DNA from: JAXMCI01 sp046349435
GTDB taxonomy: Bacteria; Pseudomonadota; Alphaproteobacteria; Dongiales; Dongiaceae
Direction: 5' to 3'
Length of the DNA: 64,000 nt
Assembly: GCA_046349435.1 (NCBI GenBank)
Contig: JAXMCI010000013.1
Location: forward strand, 62,001 to 126,000
Part shown: in pieces, positions 14,917 to 23,987 of the stretch
Numbering within the stretch: the stretch's first letter is position 1
Layout of the letters: each line of letters starts with the position of its first letter
Notes under the pieces: generated by a model
The model's input: the letters and a program-made list of their open reading frames with translations, nothing else
The model's database searches: none
Told to the model about the DNA's origin: nothing
Program-made: the position numbers and the translations under genes

Positions 14917-16704
14917 ATGGAACAGCGCAACCTCATCTTCGCCGTCATCGCCTCGATGATCATCCTCATCGGGTACAACTTCCTCTGGGAGCAGCCGCGC
15001 CAGCGCGCCCGCCAGGCCGAGCTCGAGCGCCAGGCCGCGCTGACCCAGCAGGCCACGCCGCCGACGGCGACCGGCAGCGGCGCCCAGCCGGCGTCCGGGG
15101 CGGCCACCGGGGCGGCGCCCGCCGCGCCCGCCGCCGTCGCCGGGGCGACGCTCCAGGACCGCGCGGCGGTGATCGCCCGCGGCCAGCGCGTGCCGATCGC
15201 CACGCCGCGCCTCGCCGGCTCGGTCTCGCTGGTCGGCGGCCGCATCGACGACCTGACGTTGCTCGACTATCACGAGACGGTCGACCGCAAGAGCCCGAAC
15301 ATCGTGCTGCTGTCGCCGCCGGGCACGCCCGACGCCTACTTCGTCGACTATGGCTGGGTGGCGACCGACCCGGCGGTCAAGCTGCCCGGCCCGGACACGG
15401 TCTGGCAGGCGCCCGCCGGCGCGAGCCTCGGCGTCGGCCAGCCGCTGACCCTGACCTGGGACAACGGGGCCGGCCTGAAGTTCAGCCGCACCTACGCGAT
15501 CGACGACCACTACATGTTCACCGTGACGCAGAAGGTCGAGAACGGCAGCGCCACGGCTCTCAGCCTGTTCCCCTATGGCCGCGTCCTGCGCACCTCCGCC
15601 GCCAAGATGGCCGGCGTGATCCTGCTCGGCGGCCAGTCGCAGGGCGCCGTGGGCGTGTTCGACGGCACGCTGCGCAACTCCAGCTTCGATTCGCTGAAGA
15701 GCTCGACCTCCGAGAAGCCGACGACCGGCGGCTGGATGGGCTTCACCGACATCTACTGGCTGGTGTCGATCATCCCGGACCAGAAGATGCCGGTGACCGG
15801 GACCTTCCGCAGCGTCACCCAGAACGAGCATCTCGGCTTCCAGGTCGACTATCGCGCGACGCAGCCGATCGCGGTGCCGCCCGGCGGCACCGCGGTCAGC
15901 GAGAGCCGTGCCTTCGGCGGCCCGAAGGTGGTCGACCTGCTGGTCGGCTATGCCGAGTCCCTCGGCATCACCAAGTTCGACTACGCCATCGACTGGGGAT
16001 TCTTCTACCTGCTGACCCGGCCGATCTTCCGCGTGCTCGACTTCCTCTACGGCGTGGTCGGCAATTTCGGCGTCGCCATCCTGCTGCTCACCGTCTCGAT
16101 CAAGCTGCTCTTCCTGCCGCTCGCCAACCGCTCCTACCGGGCGATGAGCAAGATGAAGGCGCTGGCGCCGGAGATGACGAAGCTGCGCGAGCGCTACAAG
16201 GAGGACAAGGCCAAGCTCAACACCGAGATGATGGCCCTCTACAAGCGCGAGAAGGTCAACCCGGCGGCCGGCTGCCTGCCGATCGTGGTGCAGATCCCGG
16301 TCTTCATCGCCCTCTACAGCGTGCTGGCGGTGACCATCGAGATGCGCCACGCGCCCTTCTTCGGCTGGATCAGGGACCTCTCGGCGCCCGACCCGACCTC
16401 GATCCTCAACCTGTTCGGGCTGCTGCCCTGGGCGATCCCGGACCTCTCCCATCTCGGTCCGGTGCACTACATCAACATCGGCGTCTGGCCGATCATCATG
16501 GGCGTGACGATGTTCCTGCAGCAGAAGCTGAACCCGGCGCCGCCCGACCCGGTGCAGGCCCGCATCTTCATGCTGCTGCCGATCATCTTCACCTTCATGC
16601 TCGGCCAGTTCGCCGCCGGCCTGGTGATCTACTGGGCCTGGAACAACCTGCTCTCGATCGCCCAGCAGCGCTTCATCATGTGGCGCATGGGGGTCAAGGC
16701 ATAG
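14917..16704 (+). CDS. yidC: Membrane protein insertase YidC
   Basis: 595-residue inner-membrane insertase/chaperone working with or without SecYEG. N-terminal anchor MEQRNLIFAVIASMIILIGY, an Ala/Pro/Gln-rich linker, a large periplasmic beta domain (about 85-340), then the conserved five-segment core: YAIDWGFFYLLTRP, the coiled C1 loop (MSKMKALAPEMTKLRERYKE), PIVVQIPVFIALY and the late MLLPIIFTFMLGQFAAGLV. The ATG at 14917 follows AGGGA. Length is normal for Gram-negative YidC. Next gene engB follows 37 bases later. Confidence 0.97.
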   Translation: MEQRNLIFAVIASMIILIGYNFLWEQPRQRARQAELERQAALTQQATPPTATGSGAQPASGAATGAAPAAPAAVAGATLQDRAAVIARGQRVPIATPRLAGSVSLVGGRIDDLTLLDYHETVDRKSPNIVLLSPPGTPDAYFVDYGWVATDPAVKLPGPDTVWQAPAGASLGVGQPLTLTWDNGAGLKFSRTYAIDDHYMFTVTQKVENGSATALSLFPYGRVLRTSAAKMAGVILLGGQSQGAVGVFDGTLRNSSFDSLKSSTSEKPTTGGWMGFTDIYWLVSIIPDQKMPVTGTFRSVTQNEHLGFQVDYRATQPIAVPPGGTAVSESRAFGGPKVVDLLVGYAESLGITKFDYAIDWGFFYLLTRPIFRVLDFLYGVVGNFGVAILLLTVSIKLLFLPLANRSYRAMSKMKALAPEMTKLRERYKEDKAKLNTEMMALYKREKVNPAAGCLPIVVQIPVFIALYSVLAVTIEMRHAPFFGWIRDLSAPDPTSILNLFGLLPWAIPDLSHLGPVHYINIGVWPIIMGVTMFLQQKLNPAPPDPVQARIFMLLPIIFTFMLGQFAAGLVIYWAWNNLLSIAQQRFIMWRMGVKA

Positions 16705-16741
16705 CCGGCGCCGGGGCGCCGGCGGGATCGGGCCGCTGACG

Positions 16742-17413
16742 GTGACCGAGGAGCCTGCGGCGGAGGAGGCGGAGGCCGAGCGCCTGGCGGCGCTGGAGCG
16801 CGGCCGCCTGCTGTTCGCCAGGGAGTGCGGCTTCGTCGCCGGCGTCACCGTCGCGACGGCGCTGCCGCCCGCCGGGCTGCCCGAGGTCGCCTTCGCCGGC
16901 CGCTCCAACGTCGGCAAGTCGAGCCTGGTCAATGCGCTCACCGGGCGGCGCACGCTGGCCCGCGTCTCGCACACGCCGGGCCGCACCCAGCAGCTCAACT
17001 TCTTCGATCTCGGCGGCCGGCTGATGCTGGTCGACCTGCCGGGCTACGGCTACGCCAAGGCGGCGAAGAGCAAGGTCGAGCACTGGAACCGCCTGACCGA
17101 GGACTATCTGCGCGGCCGCCCGACGCTGCGCCGGCTCTGCCTGCTGATCGACTCGCGGCACGGGCTGCTCGCTCCCGACCGGGCGGCCATGAAGCAGCTC
17201 GACAAGGCCGCCGTCTCCTACCAGCTGGTGCTGACCAAGGCCGACAAGACGCGCGGGCTCGCACTCGCCAAGCTGACCGCCGAGATGCAGGCGGAGATCG
17301 CCGGCCACGGCGCCGCCCATCCCGAGATCATCGCCACCAGCAGCCACGACGAGATCGGCATCGCGGAGCTGCGCGCCGCGCTTGCCGCCCTCGCCGCACC
17401 CGAGCTTCCGTAA
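16742..17413 (+). CDS. engB: Ribosome biogenesis GTPase EngB (YihA/YsxC)
   Basis: GTPase needed for large-subunit assembly, 223 residues. G1 GRSNVGKS (53-60), the switch sequence SHTPGRTQQLNFF, G3 in DLPGYGYAKA, G4 TKAD. Starts with GTG at 16742. Position after yidC and before argB is conserved in alphaproteobacteria. Confidence 0.95.
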   Translation: MTEEPAAEEAEAERLAALERGRLLFARECGFVAGVTVATALPPAGLPEVAFAGRSNVGKSSLVNALTGRRTLARVSHTPGRTQQLNFFDLGGRLMLVDLPGYGYAKAAKSKVEHWNRLTEDYLRGRPTLRRLCLLIDSRHGLLAPDRAAMKQLDKAAVSYQLVLTKADKTRGLALAKLTAEMQAEIAGHGAAHPEIIATSSHDEIGIAELRAALAALAAPELP

Positions 17414-17426
17414 GGGGGGTCATGCC

Positions 17427-18311
17427 ATGAGCACCAACTTCACCGAGACCAAGCACTGGCTGCGCACCGCCCGGACGCTCACCGAGGCGCTGCCCTACAT
17501 GCAGCGCTATGCCGGCCGGCGCTTCGTCATCAAGTATGGCGGCCATGCCATGGTCGACGCCGAGCTCGCCAACCTGTTCGCGCGCGACGTCGTGCTGCTG
17601 AAGCAGGTCGGCATCCACCCGATCGTCGTCCATGGCGGCGGGCCGCAGATCGGCAAGATGCTGGAGCGGCTCGCCATCAAGAGCGAGTTCGTCGACGGGC
17701 TCCGGGTCACCGACGCCGCCACCGTCGAGGTCGTCGAGATGGTCCTGGCCGGCACCATCAGCAAGCAGATCGTCGCCGCCATCACCCGGGCCGGCGGCAC
17801 CGCAGTCGGCATCTCCGGCAAGGACGGCTCGCTGATCCGCGCCCGCAAGGTGACCCAGACCAAGGGCGACCGGCAGATCGACCTCGGCTTCGTCGGCGAT
17901 CCCGAGGAGGTCAATCCCTCGGTGCTGAAGGCGCTGGAGGGCGACAACATCATCCCGGTGGTGGCGCCGACCGCCTTCGGCGCCGACGGCGCGACCTACA
18001 ACGTCAACGCCGACACCGCCGCCGGCGCCATCGCCGCCGCGGTCGAGGCGGCCCGGCTGCTGATGCTGACCGACGTCGCCGGCGTGCTCGACAAGCAGGG
18101 CCAGCTGATCGAGGACCTCTCGGTCGACCAGGTGCACGCGCTGATGCAGGACGGCACCATCTCCGGCGGCATGATCCCGAAGCTCGAGACCTGCATCGAG
18201 GCGGTCGAGGGCGGCGTCGAGGCCGCCGTGATCCTCGACGGCCGCGTGCCGCACGCGCTGCTGCTCGAGATCTTCACCGAGCACGGCGTCGGCACGCTGG
18301 TCCACCGCTAG
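17427..18311 (+). CDS. argB: Acetylglutamate kinase
   Basis: Second step of arginine biosynthesis: phosphorylates N-acetylglutamate with ATP. 294 residues. FVIKYGGHAM (phosphate site), HPIVVHGGGPQI, and NVNADTAAGAIAAAVEA are typical. The N-terminal helix (ETKHWLRTARTLTEALPYMQ) is the extension found in arginine-inhibited, hexameric ArgB enzymes, so feedback control by arginine is likely. The ATG at 17427 follows GGGGGT. A CCGGGGC/GCCCCGG hairpin without a T-run lies just after the stop. Confidence 0.97.
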   Translation: MSTNFTETKHWLRTARTLTEALPYMQRYAGRRFVIKYGGHAMVDAELANLFARDVVLLKQVGIHPIVVHGGGPQIGKMLERLAIKSEFVDGLRVTDAATVEVVEMVLAGTISKQIVAAITRAGGTAVGISGKDGSLIRARKVTQTKGDRQIDLGFVGDPEEVNPSVLKALEGDNIIPVVAPTAFGADGATYNVNADTAAGAIAAAVEAARLLMLTDVAGVLDKQGQLIEDLSVDQVHALMQDGTISGGMIPKLETCIEAVEGGVEAAVILDGRVPHALLLEIFTEHGVGTLVHR

Positions 18312-18468
18312 GCCCGGGCCCCGCCGGGGCTAACCGGCCCCGGCCGACCTCCCCGGCGGGTTGCATCCCGGCCGGAAACCTTCACAATCAGGCGGCGAAG
18401 GGACATCCGGCGGGAGGGCGGGCTCCAAGGTCGCTCCGGGCCACCCGCTCCGGACGAGGGGAGACGCC

Positions 18469-21141
18469 ATGGGGCAGGTTCGGATCCCGGCGCCGGGACT
18501 CGTCCCGGCCGGCAGGCTCGCGGCCGCGTTGGCGATCGCCCTGGCCGCGCCGCTCGCCCTCCCCGGGAGCGCCCTGGCGCACGAGCAGTGGATCCTGACG
18601 CCGGAGCAGATGGCGCTCTGCAGCAGCCGGCCGCGGCCCGATCTCTTCGCCGCGTGGTCGGCCGGCAACGTCATCCCGATCCTCGCCTTCCTCGTCTTTC
18701 TGGCCGGCTGGGTGCGCCTCGGCTTCACCGGTGCGCGCGAGCTGTTTCCCGACCTGCAGGCGCGGCTCGCGGCGCGCGGCGACATGGTCGCCCCGATCCT
18801 GCGCTTCTGCCTCGCCTGGATGCTGCTGTCCTCGGCGCTGGGCGCCGAGCCGCGCGTCGGCGTGGCGGCGCTGGCCGTGCCGACCCTCTTCGCCCCCGAC
18901 CTGCCGCTGCAGCTGCTTGCGCCGGGCTGGGACTGGCTGCGCTGGGCCGAGATCGTCATCGGGGTGGCGCTGCTGATCGGGCTCTACGTCCGGTTCTTCG
19001 CCCTCGCCCTGGTCGCCCTGGCGGTGCTCGGCATCGCCCTGTTCGGCACCGCCATGCTGCCCTATGCCGGCGCGCTGCTCGGCGCCGCCATCTACCTCGT
19101 CATGGAAGGCCCGGGGCGCTGGTTCCTGCCGCTGCCGCTGCCGGCCGCCGCGCTGCTCGGCCCGCTGCAGGACCGGCTCGCCGCGCAGCCGCGCCAGCGC
19201 GCCCAGGCGATCCTGCGCGCGCTGACCGGGGCGACGGTGCTCTACATGGGCATCTCGGCCAAGCTGCTGAATCCCAACCTGATGATCGGCATCATCGAGA
19301 TCTACCGCCTGCCGATCCTGTCGAGCGCGCCGCAGACCTTCACCCTGATCATGATGCTGGTCGAGGTGTCGGCCGGCATCCTGATCATCGCCGGCATCCT
19401 GCTGCGCCCGCTGGCGATCGTGCTGCTGGTCGCCTTCCTGTTCTTCGCCACCCTGCTGCCCGAGAGCTATATGGCGCACGTGCTGTTCTACGGCGTCGTG
19501 CTGTCGCTGCTGCTCAACGGCGCCGGCCACTGGCGCGCCCCGCAGCCGCGCGACCGGCCGGCCGGGATCGTCATCGTCGGCGGCGGCATCGCCGCGCTGG
19601 CCGCCGGCATGCGCATCGAGAAGCTGGTCGGGCCCTATACCCGGGTGAGGATCACCCTGGTGCACGACGACTCGAACCTGCTGTTCCACCCGCTGCTTCC
19701 CGAGGTGGTCGGCGGCACCATGCAGCCCGGCGACGTGGTGAACCCGATCCGCCGCATCCTGCCGCAGTCCGGGGTGCTGGCCGCCCGGCTCGAGGGGGTG
19801 GACACGGCAGCCCGCCGCCTCACCCTGCGGCGGCCGCACGGCGAGCTCCTGATGCTGCCATACGACCAGCTCGTCCTGGCGCCGTTCCTGCACCCCAATC
19901 TCGACCTCGTGCCGGGCATCATGGCCCATGCCTGCTCGATCGACTCGGTGGGCGACGCGCTGCATCTCCGCGAGCGCGTCGTGCACCTGATCGAGGATGC
20001 CGAGCTGGCGGACGACCCCGAGGAGCGCGCCCGGCTGCTGACCGTCGCGGTCATCGGATCGGGGCAGCGCGCCTGCGCCACCGCCGTCGAGGTCGCCGCC
20101 CTGCTGCGCACCGCCGCCGCCTCCTACCCCGTGCTGCGGCGGCAGGGCTGGCAGGTCTGGCTCTACGAGGATGCGGAGCGGCCCTACAGCGACTTCGAAG
20201 CGTCGATCCGCGGCCGCCGCGACCGCGAGCTGGCCAGGGCGGGGATCCGGCTCGGCGGGGCGGACCGGGTGGCGAGCGTCACCGACGGCGCCGTCACCCT
20301 GGCGGGCGGCGAGCGCCGGCCGGTCGGGCTGGTGGTCAACGCCGCCTTCCGGCAGCCCGCGCTGCCGATCGACGGGCGAGAGGTCCGCTGGCCGCCGGAC
20401 ATCGCCGAGGATCTCGGCCTCGCCGGCCATCCCGGGCTCTGGGTGCCGGCGGCCGGCCGGGCGGCCCAGCGGCTGTTCCTGACGACCGCCGACCTGGCGT
20501 CGCTCGGGCGCACCGCGGGCTACAATGCCTGGGCGCGCTCCCAGGGGCACGCCGCGCGCCGCTGGCAGCCGCGCTGGCGGCTGCTGAAGCCCTACAACAT
20601 GGGGCGCCGCTCGCTCTGCAGCGTCGGCGGCCTGCTGATCTCCGGGACCCCGGCCTGGCTGCTCTCCCGCCTCACCAACCTCGCCGAGCTGCCCGGGCTG
20701 GAGCGCAACCTGCGCATCCTGATCGACTGGCTGCTCGACATCCCCTTCCGCCACGACATCGCGGTGCTCGCCCCCGATCGCAGCGAGCGGCTGCAGCGGC
20801 GGCACTACGAGCCCGGCGACGAGGTCATCGCCGAGGGCGAGATCGGCGACACCGCCTACATCGTCAATGCCGGCCGGCTGGCCGTGCTGAAGGGCGGGGT
20901 CGAGGTCGCCGCCCTGTCGGTCGGCGACTGCTTCGGCGAGATCGCGCTGCTGAGCAGCGTGCCGCGCACCGCGACGGTGCGCTGCCTGACGGCCTGCGAC
21001 CTGACGGTGCTCGCCCGCGACGATTTCCGGGTGCTCAGCGCCGGCCGCGGCGCCCTCGCCGGGGCGATCCGGCGGCAGGCCGACGACCGCCGCGCCAGCC
21101 TGGCGGTCGAGAGCGGCGAGAGCGCCGCGCGGCCGGTCTAG
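18469..21141 (+). CDS. Membrane fusion protein: DoxX-like domain + NDH-2-type NAD(P)H dehydrogenase + cNMP-binding domain
   Basis: 890 residues in one uninterrupted frame. A signal-like segment ends near ALA-HEQW, followed by about eight hydrophobic segments to residue 350, resembling DoxX/DoxD-type membrane proteins. At about 364 a type-II NADH dehydrogenase-like flavoprotein begins: FAD site IVIVGGGIAALAAG (from 366), nucleotide site TVAVIGSGQRACA (from 525), and a C-terminal stretch similar to NDH-2 membrane-association regions. From about 775 a cyclic-nucleotide-binding domain follows: EPGDEVIAEGEIGDTAYIV and the phosphate cassette FGEIALLSSVPRTATVR (822-838), with the cNMP-contacting E824, R833 and T834. 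AGGGGAG supports the ATG. Inferred role: quinone-linked NAD(P)H oxidation gated by cAMP or cGMP. It sits between argB and a nucleotidase in an otherwise conserved block. Confidence 0.82.
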   Translation: MGQVRIPAPGLVPAGRLAAALAIALAAPLALPGSALAHEQWILTPEQMALCSSRPRPDLFAAWSAGNVIPILAFLVFLAGWVRLGFTGARELFPDLQARLAARGDMVAPILRFCLAWMLLSSALGAEPRVGVAALAVPTLFAPDLPLQLLAPGWDWLRWAEIVIGVALLIGLYVRFFALALVALAVLGIALFGTAMLPYAGALLGAAIYLVMEGPGRWFLPLPLPAAALLGPLQDRLAAQPRQRAQAILRALTGATVLYMGISAKLLNPNLMIGIIEIYRLPILSSAPQTFTLIMMLVEVSAGILIIAGILLRPLAIVLLVAFLFFATLLPESYMAHVLFYGVVLSLLLNGAGHWRAPQPRDRPAGIVIVGGGIAALAAGMRIEKLVGPYTRVRITLVHDDSNLLFHPLLPEVVGGTMQPGDVVNPIRRILPQSGVLAARLEGVDTAARRLTLRRPHGELLMLPYDQLVLAPFLHPNLDLVPGIMAHACSIDSVGDALHLRERVVHLIEDAELADDPEERARLLTVAVIGSGQRACATAVEVAALLRTAAASYPVLRRQGWQVWLYEDAERPYSDFEASIRGRRDRELARAGIRLGGADRVASVTDGAVTLAGGERRPVGLVVNAAFRQPALPIDGREVRWPPDIAEDLGLAGHPGLWVPAAGRAAQRLFLTTADLASLGRTAGYNAWARSQGHAARRWQPRWRLLKPYNMGRRSLCSVGGLLISGTPAWLLSRLTNLAELPGLERNLRILIDWLLDIPFRHDIAVLAPDRSERLQRRHYEPGDEVIAEGEIGDTAYIVNAGRLAVLKGGVEVAALSVGDCFGEIALLSSVPRTATVRCLTACDLTVLARDDFRVLSAGRGALAGAIRRQADDRRASLAVESGESAARPV

Positions 21142-21214
21142 CTCTGCCCGGCCCGTAGCCTGCTCCGCCCGCGCCGATCTTGCCGGCGGCGTCGCCAGCC
21201 GCCATCTTGCAGGC

Positions 21215-21895
21215 ATGAACCACATCGATTGCTGGATCTTCGATCTCGACAACACCCTCTACCCCGCCTCCTGCAACCTGTTCGACCAGGTCGACCGGCG
21301 GATCGGCGCGTTCATCGCCGACCTGCTGCAGGTCGGGCCGGAGGAGGCGAGGCTGCTGCAGAAGCGGTACTTCCACGAGTACGGCACCACCCTGCGCGGC
21401 CTGATGACCCACCACGCCATCACCCCGGCCGCCTTCCTCGACTTCGTCCACGCCATCGACGTCTCGCCGGTGCCGGTCAGCCCGGCGCTCGGCCAGGCGC
21501 TGGCCGCGCTCGACGGCCGCAAGCTGATCTTCACCAACGGCTCGGTCGCCCATGCCGAGCGGGTGATGGAGCGGCTCGGCGTCGGTCATCACTTCGAGGG
21601 CGTCTTCGACATCGTCGCCGCCGACTACCAGCCGAAGCCGAACCCGGCCACCTACGCCGCCATGGTCGCCCGCCACGCCGTCGATCCGCGCGCCGCCGCG
21701 ATGTTCGAGGACCTGCCGCGCAACCTGGTCCCGGCCGCCGCGCTGGGGATGACCACCGTGCTGGTGCGCACCGACATCGCGTGGGCCCAGGACGGCGCCG
21801 AGGGCGACCACATCCACCACGTCACCGACGACCTCGTCGCCTGGCTGGAGCAGGCCGCGACGCTGCGCCGGGGCGGAGTTGCGGCCGGTCCGTAG
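21215..21895 (+). CDS. HAD-superfamily pyrimidine 5'-nucleotidase (SDT1-like)
   Basis: 226 residues. Motif I FDLDNTLYP with nucleophile and acid Asp residues, motif II IFTNGSVAHAERV, motif III around KPNP and the metal-binding MFEDLPRNLVPAAALGM. This subgroup (SDT1/Pyr nucleotidase) dephosphorylates pyrimidine nucleotides or related small phosphates. It lies directly before dapD in many alphaproteobacteria. The substrate is inferred from the subgroup, not shown here. Confidence 0.88.
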   Translation: MNHIDCWIFDLDNTLYPASCNLFDQVDRRIGAFIADLLQVGPEEARLLQKRYFHEYGTTLRGLMTHHAITPAAFLDFVHAIDVSPVPVSPALGQALAALDGRKLIFTNGSVAHAERVMERLGVGHHFEGVFDIVAADYQPKPNPATYAAMVARHAVDPRAAAMFEDLPRNLVPAAALGMTTVLVRTDIAWAQDGAEGDHIHHVTDDLVAWLEQAATLRRGGVAAGP

Positions 21896-21912
21896 GATGG
21901 CCTGACAGTCGG

Positions 21913-21941
21913 TTGACAGAGTCCCGGCCCCGCCGCATCTT
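21913..21941 (+). promoter_or_regulatory. Candidate promoter for dapD-dapE
   Basis: Perfect -35 TTGACA (21913-21918), 17-base spacer, CATCTT (21936-21941), 31 bases before the dapD ATG. A second TGACAG 10 bases upstream makes a short direct repeat. The -10 is weak. Confidence 0.4.
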
Positions 21942-21972
21942 CGCGCGCCTCCATCCTGAGCCGGGATCGCCC

Positions 21973-22830
21973 ATGGACGACCGTTCCCTCGAAGCCGCCA
22001 TCGACGCCGCCTGGGAGGCGCGCGAGGGCGTCAATTCCGCCACGCGCGGCGCCACCCGCGAGGCCGTCGACGCGGCGCTGGCGGGGCTCGATTCCGGCCG
22101 GCTGCGGGTGGCCGAGAAGCGCAACGGGTCCTGGCACGTCCACCAGTGGCTGAAGAAGGCGGTGCTGCTCTCCTTCCGCCTCAACGATTCCGTGCCGATC
22201 CCGGGCGGCGGCGACTTCCCGGGCGGCGGCCCGGCCGCCTGGTTCGACAAGGTGCCCTCGAAGTTCGCCGGCTGGGGCGAGGCGGAGTTCCGCGCCGCCG
22301 GCTTCCGCGCCGTGCCCAACTGCGTCGTCCGCCGCTCCGCCTTCATCGCGCCCGGCGTCGTGCTGATGCCGAGCTTCGTCAATGTCGGCGCCCGGGTCGA
22401 CAGCGGCACCATGATCGACACCTGGGCGACCGTCGGCTCCTGCGCCCAGATCGGCCGGAACTGCCACATCTCCGGCGGCGCCGGCATCGGCGGCGTGCTC
22501 GAGCCGCTGCAGGCCGGGCCGGTGGTGATCGAGGACAACTGCTTCATCGGCGCCCGCGCCGAGGTCGCCGAGGGCGTCGTCGTCGAGGAGGGCTCGGTGC
22601 TCTCGATGGGCGTCTATCTCGGCGCCTCGACCAAGATCGTCGACCGCGCCACCGGGGCGGTGCATTACGGCCGCGTCCCGGCCTATTCGGTCGTCGTCTC
22701 CGGCACCATGCCCGGGCGCCCCTTTCCCGACAACTCGCCCGGTCCCGGCCTCTATTGCGCGGTGATCGTCAAGCGGGTCGACGAGAAGACGCGCTCGAAG
22801 ACCTCGATCAACGAGCTGCTGCGCGATTGA
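21973..22830 (+). CDS. dapD: 2,3,4,5-tetrahydropyridine-2,6-dicarboxylate N-succinyltransferase
   Basis: Lysine/diaminopimelate pathway, succinylase branch: succinyl-CoA + tetrahydrodipicolinate. 285 residues. N-terminal helical domain, then left-handed beta-helix built from hexapeptide repeats (GVVLMPSFVNVGARVDSGTM, IGRNCHISGGAGIGGVLEPL). It ends with KTSINELLRD. The stop overlaps the TTG start of dapE, linking two enzymes of the same branch. Confidence 0.97.
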   Translation: MDDRSLEAAIDAAWEAREGVNSATRGATREAVDAALAGLDSGRLRVAEKRNGSWHVHQWLKKAVLLSFRLNDSVPIPGGGDFPGGGPAAWFDKVPSKFAGWGEAEFRAAGFRAVPNCVVRRSAFIAPGVVLMPSFVNVGARVDSGTMIDTWATVGSCAQIGRNCHISGGAGIGGVLEPLQAGPVVIEDNCFIGARAEVAEGVVVEEGSVLSMGVYLGASTKIVDRATGAVHYGRVPAYSVVVSGTMPGRPFPDNSPGPGLYCAVIVKRVDEKTRSKTSINELLRD

Positions 22831-23987
22831 ACGCGCCCCCGCCGCTCGATCCGGTGGCGCTGGCGCAGGCGCTGATCCGCTGCGCCAGCGTGACGCCGGC
22901 CGACGCCGGCGCGCTGGGCGTGCTCGAGGCGGCGCTGGGGCCGCTGGGCTTCGCCTGCCACAGGCTGCGCTTCGCCACCGGCGACAACCCGCCGATCGAG
23001 AACCTCTACGCCGTCGCCGGCCGGGGCGGCCGCAACTTCTGCTTCGCCGGCCACACCGACGTGGTGCCGGTCGGCGACCGCGCCGGCTGGACCGTCGATC
23101 CCTTCGCGGCGGCGGTGGCCGACGGCACGCTCTACGGCCGCGGCGCCGCCGACATGAAGGGCGCGATCGCCGCCTTCGCCGCCGCCGCCGCGCGCTTCCT
23201 CGCCGGCCGCAGCGAGGCCTTCGAGGGCCGCGTCAGCCTGCTGATCACCGGCGACGAGGAGGGCCCGTCGATCGACGGCACGCGGCGCGTGCTGGAATGG
23301 CTGGCCGAGCGCGGCGAGCGGCTCGACGCCTGCGTCGTCGGCGAGCCGACCAACCCGCAGCGGCTCGGCGACATGATCAAGATCGGCCGGCGCGGCAGCC
23401 TGACCGGCCGGCTGGCGGTGCGCGGCACGCAGGGCCACATCGCCTACCCGCATCTCGCCGACAACCCGGTCCACCGGCTGGTCGCCATGGCCGCCGCCCT
23501 GCTGGCCGAGCCGCTCGACCAGGGCACCGAGCATTTCCAGCCCTCGAGCCTGCAGTTCCACACCATCGATGTCGGCAACCCGGCCACCAACCTGATCCCG
23601 GCCGAGGCGCGCGCCGGCTTCAACATCCGCTTCAACGACCGCCATACCGGCGCCTCGCTCGAGGCCTGGCTGCGGCGCACGCTGGACGCGGTCGGCGGCG
23701 ACTACCGGCTCGAGGTGACGGTCAGCGGCGAGGCCTTCCTGACCCAGCCGGGCCCGCTGTCGCAGCTGGTGGCGGACGCCGTCGAGCGGGGCACCGGCCG
23801 GCGGCCCGAGCTCAGCACCACGGGCGGCACCTCGGACGCCCGCTTCATCCGCGCAGCCTGCCCGGTGGTCGAGTTCGGCCTGGTCGGCCAGACCATGCAC
23901 AAGGTCGACGAGCGGGTGGCGCTCGCCGACCTCGAGGCGCTGACCCGGATCTACGGCGACATCCTGGAAGGCTTCTTCGCCGGATGA
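22827..23987 (+). CDS. dapE: Succinyl-diaminopimelate desuccinylase
   Basis: Zn-dependent M20 amidohydrolase that removes succinate from N-succinyl-LL-diaminopimelate, two steps after DapD. 386 residues. Metal ligands in FCFAGHTDVVPVGD, GRGAADMKG, TGDEEGPSIDG and the late VGQTMHKVDE. Inserted dimerisation domain about 175-290. The frame has no ATG at the right place; the start is a TTG at 22827 overlapping the dapD stop (TTGA). The next gene begins at the ATGA overlap at 23984. Confidence 0.95.
   Translation: MNAPPPLDPVALAQALIRCASVTPADAGALGVLEAALGPLGFACHRLRFATGDNPPIENLYAVAGRGGRNFCFAGHTDVVPVGDRAGWTVDPFAAAVADGTLYGRGAADMKGAIAAFAAAAARFLAGRSEAFEGRVSLLITGDEEGPSIDGTRRVLEWLAERGERLDACVVGEPTNPQRLGDMIKIGRRGSLTGRLAVRGTQGHIAYPHLADNPVHRLVAMAAALLAEPLDQGTEHFQPSSLQFHTIDVGNPATNLIPAEARAGFNIRFNDRHTGASLEAWLRRTLDAVGGDYRLEVTVSGEAFLTQPGPLSQLVADAVERGTGRRPELSTTGGTSDARFIRAACPVVEFGLVGQTMHKVDERVALADLEALTRIYGDILEGFFAG

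Noticed and set aside
18325..18350. Terminator after argB
   Set aside because: CCGGGGC/GCCCCGG can pair, but no T-run follows and the adjoining sequence can form several competing pairings, so it is not listed as a terminator.
18388..21255. 955-codon minus-strand frame opposite the fusion gene
   Set aside because: Low-complexity antisense frame over a gene with clear FAD, NAD and cNMP motifs.
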